64,000 bases of DNA from Microbacterium sp. STN6 (lineage in GTDB: Bacteria > Actinomycetota > Actinomycetes > Actinomycetales > Microbacteriaceae), in contig NZ_JAPMIT010000001.1 of NCBI RefSeq assembly GCF_026410545.1, forward strand, positions 248,001-312,000, in the 5' to 3' direction. A program made the position numbers and the translations under genes. Below the pieces are notes generated by a model. It was not told where the DNA came from. It made no database searches and saw nothing but the letters and a program-made list of their open reading frames with translations. Below are positions 24,297 to 32,141 of this stretch, one piece after another (position 1 is the stretch's first letter; the number at the start of each line of letters is the position of its first letter).

Positions 24297-25580
24297 CTAC
24301 TGGTGCAGCACCTCGGACTTCACGCGGCTCTCCATCTCGGCGATGCCGTCGTCGACCGACTTGCTTCCGGTCATGATGAGCTGGTGCTCCTGGTTGAGGA
24401 TGTTGCCGATCGCGGCCGCGTTCGGACCGGTGGGGCCATCCGGCTTGATCACATCAGGGTTGAACGCCTTCTTCGACAGGTCGTCCTGCGGCATCCCATC
24501 GAGCGCGAAGTACTTCGTGGTGATCGCGTCGCTGTGGTAGGCGGGCACGATGCCGATCGATGCCACGGCGTCGGCTCCCTGCTCACCGGCGGCGAACGTC
24601 AGGAACTTCTTGGCGGCGTCCTGGTGCTTCGAGTTCTTGTTGATGCCGAAGCCCGTGGGGCCACCGATACTCGTGATCTTCGTGCCGGACTTGAGCTGCG
24701 GCACCGGCGCGATTCCCCAGTCGATGTCGTTCGTGCCGGCCTTCTTGTCTGCCAGCAGCGGGGCGATCAACCAGCTGCCCATGGGAACCATGGCCGCCTT
24801 GCCCGTCTCGAACATGGTCTGGTAGCTGGTCTGCTGGCTGCTTGCCGTTCCCCAGTCCATGATGGTGCCGGCCTTCTGCATGCCGAGCACGAGCTTGTAC
24901 TGGTCCTTCATCCAGCCGTAGTCTCCCGTGTCCCACTTGGCGTTCGACTTCTGCGCCGCCGGGTAGGCCTGCACGAGAGAGTTCCAGGTGTGAATGTAGG
25001 CGCCGTAGACCTTGTCGCTGCCGCTGCCCGACGTGAGCTTCTGCGCGTCTGAGGCGAACTCGTCCCATGTGAGGTTCGTCGGCTCGGCCACGCCCGCGTT
25101 CTTGAACATGGTCTTGTTGTAGAAGAGCATGGCGAAGTCCTGGCGATAGGGGACCGCGTATTGTGCGCCGTCGACCGCGTAGCTCGTCAGCGCCGGGATC
25201 TTGTCGGCCGGCAGCTGCTTGACGAGGCCTTCGACGTTCACGAACTGCTTCTTCTGGGCGTAACCGGCGTAGTCGGTGAGGTTCTTGACTGTGATGATGT
25301 CGGTCGTGTCACCGCCCGCCAGCATGGTGGTCACCTTGTCCTCGTAGTTTGCGGCGAGGATGTCGACGGGCTGAATCGTGATGTTCGGGTTGGCCTTCTC
25401 GAACGCGTCGAACAGGGCCTTGAATTCGGGTGTCTGCTTGTAGTTCCAGACCGAGATCGACAACGTCGTCTTGCCGTTGGAGGCTGAACCGCCGTCACTC
25501 GGCGAGCCGGCGCAGCCGGCGAGCACGAGTGCCGTGGCGGCCATGCCGGCAGCGGCCACGAGGGTGCGCTTCATTCGCAT
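24297..25580 (-). CDS. Carbohydrate ABC transporter substrate-binding lipoprotein
   Basis: 427 residues. The signal peptide MRMKRTLVAAAGMAATALVL ends in lipobox LAGC, so Cys23 would be lipidated and the protein tethered outside the membrane. The mature part is a family 1 solute-binding protein: NYKQTPEFKALFDAFEKANP near 47-66, SSQQTSYQTMFETGKAAMVP and GGPTGFGINKNSKHQDAAKKF later. AAAGGAG sits six bases before ATG 25580. It captures the sugar and delivers it to the two permeases encoded downstream. The preceding dehydrogenase gene ends about 100 bp upstream. Confidence 0.95.
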   Translation of the reverse strand: MRMKRTLVAAAGMAATALVLAGCAGSPSDGGSASNGKTTLSISVWNYKQTPEFKALFDAFEKANPNITIQPVDILAANYEDKVTTMLAGGDTTDIITVKNLTDYAGYAQKKQFVNVEGLVKQLPADKIPALTSYAVDGAQYAVPYRQDFAMLFYNKTMFKNAGVAEPTNLTWDEFASDAQKLTSGSGSDKVYGAYIHTWNSLVQAYPAAQKSNAKWDTGDYGWMKDQYKLVLGMQKAGTIMDWGTASSQQTSYQTMFETGKAAMVPMGSWLIAPLLADKKAGTNDIDWGIAPVPQLKSGTKITSIGGPTGFGINKNSKHQDAAKKFLTFAAGEQGADAVASIGIVPAYHSDAITTKYFALDGMPQDDLSKKAFNPDVIKPDGPTGPNAAAIGNILNQEHQLIMTGSKSVDDGIAEMESRVKSEVLHQ

Positions 25581-25682
25581 GGATAACTCCTTTGTTATGT
25601 GTCAAACGTTCTGCTGCTGTGGGGCGGGGAGAAAGTGATGTCTAGGCCGGATGCACCTCCGATGCCGACGGAAGGGTGATGC

Positions 25683-26702
25683 TCATGCGCTGAGCCTCAG
25701 ATCTTCGTGGGAGAGGCCGGCGCGCAGTTGCACGCCGCGGGTGTACCGCTCGAGTTCGTCGAGTGCGGCATCCGTCATGCGGTGCACCTCTGAGCCGAGG
25801 GAGCCGGCGACATGCGGCGTCAGCATGACGTTGGGCAGGTCGTAGAGCACCGAGTCGGCCGGCAGCGGCTCGGGCTCGGTCACATCGAGAATGGCGCCGA
25901 GGCGGCCGGAGGCGCACTCGCGCTCGAGCGCGGCCGTGTCGACGAGCGAGCCGCGGGCCGTGTTGATCACGGTGGCATGGTCGCTGAGTGCGGCGAGTTC
26001 GGCGGCCCCGATCATGTGACGCGTGCTCGGCAGTTCGGGGGCATGAAGGGAGAGAACGTCGACGCGAGGGAGCATCTCATCGAGCGTGACGAGCGTGCCG
26101 CCCGCTGCGCGCACCTCGCCCGGTTCGGCGTAAGGGTCGGCGACGAGGCACGTGACGCCCTCGAGCTGCTGCACGAGCGAGACGACCCGGCGGCCGACGC
26201 GCGAGAAGCCGACCACGCCGATCGTGCGTTCGAGGTTGCTGAGCTCGCCGCGGGTGTTCAGGTAGCTCCAGTCCTCGCGATGGGTGCGCGCATCCGCGGC
26301 GAGGAATGGCGCCTTTTTGCCCGCGAAGATGACGGCGGCGAGGGTGAACTCGGCCACCGGGATCGCGTTGGCGTCTGCGACGTTGGAGGCGAGGATTCCG
26401 CGCTCCCAGAATTCCTCTGAGACGAGCGAGCGGATGGTGCCGGCGCAGTGGAACATGGCCGTGAGCCGCGGCATGCGGGCCAGGCGCTCCGCGGTGAGGC
26501 GCGGCGCCCCCCAACCCGTGAGCAGCACCTCGACATTCGCGAGGCGCTCGGCGAGGTCGGCAGAATCGAGATCGTCTGTCCATACCGGCTCGTCCAGAGA
26601 AGCGAGCCTGCCGAGGCGTGTCAGCCGCGCGGCATCGAACTGCGCCGAGAACGCCTTCGCGTCCATCACGATGAGTGCCTCGGGTCGGTTGGGCTGTGTC
26701 AT
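25683..26702 (-). CDS. D-isomer-specific 2-hydroxyacid dehydrogenase
   Basis: 339 residues. The NAD-binding Rossmann motif is GVVGFSRVGRRVVSLVQ (about 162-178), where GxGxxG has become GFSRVG; VINTARGSLVDTAAL carries the catalytic Arg, VTEPEPLPADS the Glu region, and MLTPHVAGSLGSE the catalytic His. It should reduce a 2-keto acid or oxidise a hydroxyacid, perhaps a product of uronate breakdown. It is first in the minus-strand operon with the sugar importer and diverges from the heparinase-like gene. Its stop overlaps a 14-codon open frame (25642-25686) that may be a remnant. Confidence 0.92.
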   Translation of the reverse strand: MTQPNRPEALIVMDAKAFSAQFDAARLTRLGRLASLDEPVWTDDLDSADLAERLANVEVLLTGWGAPRLTAERLARMPRLTAMFHCAGTIRSLVSEEFWERGILASNVADANAIPVAEFTLAAVIFAGKKAPFLAADARTHREDWSYLNTRGELSNLERTIGVVGFSRVGRRVVSLVQQLEGVTCLVADPYAEPGEVRAAGGTLVTLDEMLPRVDVLSLHAPELPSTRHMIGAAELAALSDHATVINTARGSLVDTAALERECASGRLGAILDVTEPEPLPADSVLYDLPNVMLTPHVAGSLGSEVHRMTDAALDELERYTRGVQLRAGLSHEDLRLSA

Positions 26703-26763
26703 TGTCGCTCTCGGTGCTCCTGGGGCTTCATGGGCTGCCGCGGCCGCCCACCCGAGAAGGTGA

Positions 26764-26792
26764 TTGCGACCGTGCGGAAATCAGTAGATACT
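26764..26792 (+). promoter_or_regulatory. Candidate promoter of the heparinase/regulator operon
   Basis: TTGCGA (26764-26769), 17 bp, then GATACT (26787-26792) gives a fair sigma-70-type promoter, with transcription starting about 70 bases before ATG 26865. It lies in the 162-bp divergent region shared with the dehydrogenase gene, a likely binding region for the regulator encoded at 28901. Confidence 0.45.
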
Positions 26793-26864
26793 CAATGCCG
26801 AAAGCAGTCAAACAACAAGCACCAACTCGATCACAAAAGAACACATTCGAACACGAGAGACGCA

Positions 26865-28904
26865 ATGACGCCACACTCCGGACTGCAGGGCCTCGACGAT
26901 CGCGCCGACGACGCCACAGGCGAACGGTTCCGCGGCCCGCTTGCCGAGCACTGGGGCGAGAGGGCGCTGCCCGCCGCTCTCGTCGACCTGATTCGCAGCG
27001 CACCGCGCGCGAGCAACATCGCCTCCTCAACCGACAGGCCGGCGTGGCAGAGCCGGGATTCCGCCACCCTCGCCGCCGTCTCGGAACGCGCCAACCTCGA
27101 ACTCGGCACCGCCTGGCCGCAGCCACTTATGTCGCACTACTCGCGCTACTTCCGCGAGGGCGACGGCGATCGCGCCCAGTACGAGAGCCTGGTCGCCGAC
27201 CGTCAGCATCGGCTCACTCGCGCGGTGCTGATGGCGGCATTCACCGACGATCCGCGCTGGATCGACGAGGCGGGCGACGGCATCGCCCTGCTGTGCGAGC
27301 AGAGCAGCTGGTCATGGGCGGCGCACGACGACACCTTCACCGCCCAAGGCCACGTCGTTCCCACCGCGAGTTCGCCCTACCTCGACCTCGGTGCCGGCGA
27401 GGTGGCCGCTCAGCTGGCGTGGGCCGACGTGGTGCTCGGTGACCGGCTCGACGAACGCATTGCCGGGCTTCGCGAGCGGATGCGCCACGAGACCCGCCTG
27501 CGTGTCATCGAGCCGTTCCTCACCCGCCGGGACTGGCACTGGCTTGGCCTCGACGGCGACGTGCACAACTGGAATCCCTGGATCCACGGCAACGTCACGC
27601 TCGCCGCGCTGTTCCTCGTCGATGACCGGCAGCAGCGGGCCGAGGTCGTGGCCCGCGCCATCGAGGGGCTCGACCGTTACTTGGCGTCCCTCCCGCCCGA
27701 CGGCGCCATCGACGAGGGCTTCGCGTACTGGTGGAACGGCGCCGGCCGGGCGCTTGAGATGGTGCAGACGCTCGAGGATGCCACCGGAGGCGCGCTCGAC
27801 GCCACCGGCATCCGCGTCATTCATGCGGTCACGCGCTTCCCACACCGCATGCACCTCGGCGGCGACTGGTATGTGAACCACGCCGACGGCTCGGCCAGGC
27901 GCAGTCCGGCTCTGCCGTGGCACATGCTGCAGCACTGGGGGCGGCGTCTCGGTGACGAGGAGGCCGCTGCGCAGGCATCCGCTCACCGTGTGCCCGGCGC
28001 GCCGGTCGCCGACGAGGGTGCGGGGCTCGGGCGCATGCTTCGGGCGCTGTTCGACGAGCATTGGGTGCACACGCGGCCCGGCACTGCGCCGCTCGTGCAA
28101 CGCACGTGGCTGCCCTCGGTGCAGGTGCTGGTCACACGGCAGAAGCAGGGCTCGACTGAGGGCCTCGCGCTCGCCGTCAAGGGCGGGCACAACGGCGAGC
28201 ACCACAATCACAACGACGTGGGCAGCTACATCATCGCGCTCGACGGGCGGCCGCGCATCGTTGACGCGGGCCAGCCAACCTACACGGCACAGACCTTCGG
28301 GCCGAGGCGGTACGAGATCCGCGTGATGCAGAGCGGCTGGCACAACACGCCGTCGCCGCTCGGGGTGGAGCAGCGTGCGGGCGACCGATACCGTGCCACC
28401 GAGGTCACACCGGTGACGGATGCCGCAGCCGACGCCCTGCGCATGCAGCTCGCGAGCGCGTATGACCTGGGCGAGGGCGCCTCCTGGCGACGGGAAGCTC
28501 GGCTCGACCGGTCCGCCGAACTCGTTGTCGTGACGGACGAGTGGAGGCTGCCCGCCACGCCGGGCGCACCCTTCGACGGTGTGCGCATCAACCACCTGCT
28601 CGCCGGGGTGGTTCGGCTCATCGATGGAGGCGCGGCCGCGGTCGTCGGCGAGCCCGAGGGCGGGCGCGAGCTTGTGCTGCGCTGGCACGGGTCTGGCGCA
28701 GGAGGCGCGGGGGACGGGGGCGACGGGGGCGGCGCGGTCCCGGTCACGGCGGCGATCGAGCGGTGGGAACTGGATGATCCGCTGCTCGTCGCCGTGTGGG
28801 GAAGCGCGCTGAGCCGGCTCGTGCTGTCGATCCCCGCAGTCGGCGACCGGCGAAGTGAGGGCGTGCGCGGAAGCATGACGATGACGATCGGGGCGGGGCA
28901 ATGA
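26865..28904 (+). CDS. Heparinase II/III-like polysaccharide lyase family protein
   Basis: 679 residues, apparently without a signal peptide, so probably acting in the cytoplasm on imported oligosaccharides. The middle part is an alpha-helical toroid rich in Trp (DWHWLGLDGDVHNWNPWIHGN near 224-244, DEGFAYWWNGAGRAL). The C-terminal heparinase II/III-type beta domain starts near 430 with GHNGEHHNHNDVGSYIIALDGRPRIVDAG, containing the His-rich metal/active-site region. Such enzymes cleave uronic acid-containing glycans by elimination. ATG 26865 is preceded by GAGAGA; no family similarity precedes it. The next gene overlaps (ATGA). Substrate not determinable. Confidence 0.87.
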   Translation: MTPHSGLQGLDDRADDATGERFRGPLAEHWGERALPAALVDLIRSAPRASNIASSTDRPAWQSRDSATLAAVSERANLELGTAWPQPLMSHYSRYFREGDGDRAQYESLVADRQHRLTRAVLMAAFTDDPRWIDEAGDGIALLCEQSSWSWAAHDDTFTAQGHVVPTASSPYLDLGAGEVAAQLAWADVVLGDRLDERIAGLRERMRHETRLRVIEPFLTRRDWHWLGLDGDVHNWNPWIHGNVTLAALFLVDDRQQRAEVVARAIEGLDRYLASLPPDGAIDEGFAYWWNGAGRALEMVQTLEDATGGALDATGIRVIHAVTRFPHRMHLGGDWYVNHADGSARRSPALPWHMLQHWGRRLGDEEAAAQASAHRVPGAPVADEGAGLGRMLRALFDEHWVHTRPGTAPLVQRTWLPSVQVLVTRQKQGSTEGLALAVKGGHNGEHHNHNDVGSYIIALDGRPRIVDAGQPTYTAQTFGPRRYEIRVMQSGWHNTPSPLGVEQRAGDRYRATEVTPVTDAAADALRMQLASAYDLGEGASWRREARLDRSAELVVVTDEWRLPATPGAPFDGVRINHLLAGVVRLIDGGAAAVVGEPEGGRELVLRWHGSGAGGAGDGGDGGGAVPVTAAIERWELDDPLLVAVWGSALSRLVLSIPAVGDRRSEGVRGSMTMTIGAGQ

Positions 28905-30025
28905 GCGAGAGACACGATGGGCCACCGCTGTTCGCCCTGCAACGGCGCGAGCGCGTGATGGACGAGCTGCGCATGCACGGCTCGGTGTCGGTGCGAGATC
29001 TCGCCGACCTTCTCGCCGTGAGCGAGCTGACGATTCGCCGCGACATCAACACGCTCGCCGGGCAGGGCCTCGTGACGCGCGTGCACGGCGGGGCGACGCT
29101 GCGCAGCACCATCGAGCGCAGCCTCGGCCAGAGCCTGGAACGGGTCGGCGCCACGAGCCGCTACACGATCGGCATGGTCGTGCCCTCGCTCGACTATTAC
29201 TACCCGCAGGTCATCAACGGCGCCCGGGCCACCGCGGCGCAGGCGCAGTGCCAGCTCATTCTGCGCGGCTCGTCGTACGACGTTCGCGACAATCGCAAGC
29301 AGATCCAGGCGCTGCTGAACACGCCGGGCATCCATGGTCTCGTGCTTGCACCGAACGTCGCGGGCGACGCGGGTGCCGAGCTGCTGCGCTGGCTTGACGC
29401 GCAGCCCGTGCCGGTCGTGCTCATCGAGAGGCGCGCACCGGAGGCGGTGGCTGCGCGCCGACTCGAGTCGGTGGCAACCGACCATGCGTATGGTGCGGGC
29501 CTCGCGGTGCGCCACCTGCACGCCGCCGGCCACGAGCGCATCGGCCTGCTCTCCGAAGCCGAAAGCCCTACCTCGATCCCGGTGCGCCGCGGCTGGCGCG
29601 AGGCCGTCGCCTCACTGGGCCTGCCGACCGACGTGGTCTACGACGAGTCGATCGGGTTCACCGTGACCGACCGCGAGACCGGGCTCGACCAGGTCATCGA
29701 CCGGTGCGAGGCGACCGGCACAACCGCGCTCATCATCCACTCCGATCCCGAGGCCGTGGCGTTCGTGCAGCACTGCGTGGATCGGGGCGTGCGCGTTCCC
29801 CAGGACATCGCGGTCGTGGCATACGACGACGAGGTGGCGCATTTCGCGCAGCCGGCCCTGACCGCTGTGCGCCCGCCGAAGCAGGCGGTCGGCCGGGAGG
29901 CGGTCGAGCTTCTGATCGCCCGGCTCGAGGGCGGGCGCAAGCGACCCGTGCACCACGTTCAGTTGAACCCCGAGCTGGTCGTGCGCGAGTCGTCGGTGCT
30001 GCCCGAAGCGGTGCCCGTTGAGTGA
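28901..30025 (+). CDS. Hybrid transcription regulator: DeoR-type HTH with LacI-type sensor domain
   Basis: 374 residues. The N-terminus is DeoR-like (LQRRERVMDELRMHGSVSVRDLADLLAVSELTIRRDINTL, residues 12-51, then VTRVHGGATLR), unlike LacI family members. From residue 88 (YTIGMVVPSLDYYYPQVINGA) to the end it is a periplasmic-binding-protein-type sensor as in LacI/GalR. It should bind a sugar and regulate the neighbouring uptake and lyase genes. Its start overlaps the heparinase-like gene stop, and a DUF2264 gene follows after 51 bp. This domain mix occurs in actinobacterial glycan loci but is far rarer than plain LacI. Confidence 0.9.
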   Translation: MSERHDGPPLFALQRRERVMDELRMHGSVSVRDLADLLAVSELTIRRDINTLAGQGLVTRVHGGATLRSTIERSLGQSLERVGATSRYTIGMVVPSLDYYYPQVINGARATAAQAQCQLILRGSSYDVRDNRKQIQALLNTPGIHGLVLAPNVAGDAGAELLRWLDAQPVPVVLIERRAPEAVAARRLESVATDHAYGAGLAVRHLHAAGHERIGLLSEAESPTSIPVRRGWREAVASLGLPTDVVYDESIGFTVTDRETGLDQVIDRCEATGTTALIIHSDPEAVAFVQHCVDRGVRVPQDIAVVAYDDEVAHFAQPALTAVRPPKQAVGREAVELLIARLEGGRKRPVHHVQLNPELVVRESSVLPEAVPVE

Positions 30026-30076
30026 GGCCGGCCGCCGGCATCCGTGATTCGAAGAAGTGAAGGAGTACGAAGGCCG

Positions 30077-32065
30077 ATGACATCGCTGATGCTGCCCGAC
30101 GAGGATCGCACGCTCTCGCCCCACACGGGCTTCACCCGAGAGCACTGGGCGGCCGTCGCCGACCACCTGCTGCTCTCGCTTCGGCCGTACTTCTCGCCGG
30201 GTCGCGCGCGCGTGCTGCCGCCGGGCCGAACGAGCGCGTACGGCGTCGACAGCGACGGTCTCGAGGGGTTCGCGAGGTCGTTCCTGCTGTTCGGCTTCCG
30301 GTTGAAGGGAGAGGATGGCCGCGATCCGCACGGCTTCCTCGACTGGTACCGGCAGGGGCTCATCACGGGCACCGACCCCCGCTCGCCGGAGGCGTGGCCG
30401 CGCCCGGACCAGCTGGGGCAGGCGAAGGTGGAGGCCGCCTCGATCGCGTTGATTCTGCAGCTGACCAGGCCGTGGCTGTGGCAGACGCTCGACGAGGAGC
30501 AGCAGCGCAACGTGATCGCGTGGCTCGGCACGGTGGTCGGCGAGCAGTATCCGCCGAACAACTGGGCGTGGTTCCGCATTCTCGTCGAGACGTTTCTCGC
30601 GTCGGTCGGCGGGCCGTACTCGAGCGACGACATCTGCGCCGACCTGGCACTGCATGAGTCGTTCGCGCGCGAGCACGGCTGGTATTCAGACGGCGCCGAG
30701 CGCTCGTACGACTACTACAGCGGCTGGGCGCTGCACTTCTATCCGCTCGTGTGGGCGGGCGAGCCCGACTGGAGCGAGACGGTCTCTCGGCACGGCGCAG
30801 ACCGGTTGGCGCCGCTGTGGCGCGAGCGGCTCGCCGACTACCTCGACGACTACGTGCACCTCATCGGCGGCGACGGCATGCCGGTGCTCGAGGGCCGCAG
30901 CCTCATCTACCGTTTCGCGGCGGCCGCGCCGCTGTGGGTAGGCGCTGCGACAGGGGCGAGCCGGATCTCGCCGGGGCTGCTGCGGCGCTCGGCGAGCGGG
31001 ATTTTGCGGGCGTTCGTCTCGCGTGGTGTGCCGGATGAGCGCGGGCTGCTGACGCTCGGCATCACCAGGGAATGGCCGAACATGGCCCAGTCGTACTCGG
31101 GCTCGGGCTCGCCGTACTGGGCGGCGAAGGGCATGTATGGGCTTGCCCTGCCGGCCTCGCACCCCGTGTGGTCGGCCGTTGAGGAGCCGCTGCCCGTGGA
31201 GCGCGGAGACACGCGCCGCCTCATCGTTGCGCCCGGATGGCTGGTGAGCGGAACACGCGACGACGGAATCGTTCGGGTGATCAATCACGGCACCGACCAC
31301 GCGAGCGCGGGCGATGCGGTCTCGGATTCGCCGCTGTATGCCCGGCTCGGCTACTCGAGCGCGACGATTCCGCCGCTGACGGGCGAGACGATCGAGTCGC
31401 CCGTCGACTCGACGGTCGGCGTGCTCGACAGTGCGGGCAGGGTGAGCAGCCGAACGGGCTTCGTGCGTCTCGACGCGGGAGCGGACGACGTGAGCGCCTT
31501 CGCGGTCTCGGCGGTCGCGCCGCACTGGGTGGACGTCGCCGACGACGCGGGGCCCGATCACGGCTCGGGTCGCCGCGGCCGCGCCAGCTGGGGGCCGGCG
31601 CTGACGGTCGGTTCGGTCGTGCGCGGCGCCTGGGAGGTGCGGGTGGCGCGCGTTGATCGTGGCGAGGGCACGGTCCCGCTGCGCGTCAGCGGGTGGCCCC
31701 TCGACGCCGCGCAGGCGTCGCAGGCGCGCGTCGAGACGAGCGCCGGCGCTGCGGCGGTGTCGGTGGGGCCGCTGCACTCGCAGGTGCGGTTGCTTGGTGG
31801 TCGTACCTCTGCGACAGACGTGACCACGGCCGTGACCGCGCTCGAGAATGTCTCGCCCCTGGCCGACCACACGTTCGTGCCGACCCTCACCGTGCGGCAG
31901 CTGGAGCCGGGCGTACCGCTCGCCGTCGCGGTGCAGCTCGGCGCAGGCGCCGCCGCCGCGCCGACCGCCCGCTGGGAGCATGGCGACGACGGTCTCGACG
32001 CTCTGGTCGTCTCCTGGGCGGATGGCGCAGAATCGCACCTCGCCCTTCCTGCGTTGGCGCGCTGA
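30077..32065 (+). CDS. DUF2264 domain protein
   Basis: 662 residues, no signal peptide. The N-terminal 350 residues form a helical toroid typical of DUF2264: NWAWFRILVETFLASVGG, RSYDYYSGWALHFYPLVWAG and EGRSLIYRFAAAAPLW, with GSGSPYWAAKGM near 346. The C-terminal part is beta-rich. DUF2264 proteins occur in polysaccharide-utilisation loci and are suspected glycan-active enzymes; no reaction is established. ATG 30077 has GAAGGAG 12 bases upstream. It follows the regulator by 51 bp and probably closes this operon. Confidence 0.85.
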   Translation: MTSLMLPDEDRTLSPHTGFTREHWAAVADHLLLSLRPYFSPGRARVLPPGRTSAYGVDSDGLEGFARSFLLFGFRLKGEDGRDPHGFLDWYRQGLITGTDPRSPEAWPRPDQLGQAKVEAASIALILQLTRPWLWQTLDEEQQRNVIAWLGTVVGEQYPPNNWAWFRILVETFLASVGGPYSSDDICADLALHESFAREHGWYSDGAERSYDYYSGWALHFYPLVWAGEPDWSETVSRHGADRLAPLWRERLADYLDDYVHLIGGDGMPVLEGRSLIYRFAAAAPLWVGAATGASRISPGLLRRSASGILRAFVSRGVPDERGLLTLGITREWPNMAQSYSGSGSPYWAAKGMYGLALPASHPVWSAVEEPLPVERGDTRRLIVAPGWLVSGTRDDGIVRVINHGTDHASAGDAVSDSPLYARLGYSSATIPPLTGETIESPVDSTVGVLDSAGRVSSRTGFVRLDAGADDVSAFAVSAVAPHWVDVADDAGPDHGSGRRGRASWGPALTVGSVVRGAWEVRVARVDRGEGTVPLRVSGWPLDAAQASQARVETSAGAAAVSVGPLHSQVRLLGGRTSATDVTTAVTALENVSPLADHTFVPTLTVRQLEPGVPLAVAVQLGAGAAAAPTARWEHGDDGLDALVVSWADGAESHLALPALAR

Positions 32066-32129
32066 CGGCCCGCGCGCATCCGCCCGGCTGCCGTGTGGAG
32101 AAGCGCACCCGACTGTCAGCGGCGCCCAT

Positions 32130-32135
32130 TACGAT
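32130..32135 (+). promoter_or_regulatory. -10 element of dnaX (leaderless)
   Basis: TACGAT, then exactly six bases, then GTG 32142. This spacing puts the transcription start at the start codon. No Shine-Dalgarno sequence precedes the gene. Confidence 0.55.
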
Positions 32136-32141
32136 TGAGCC

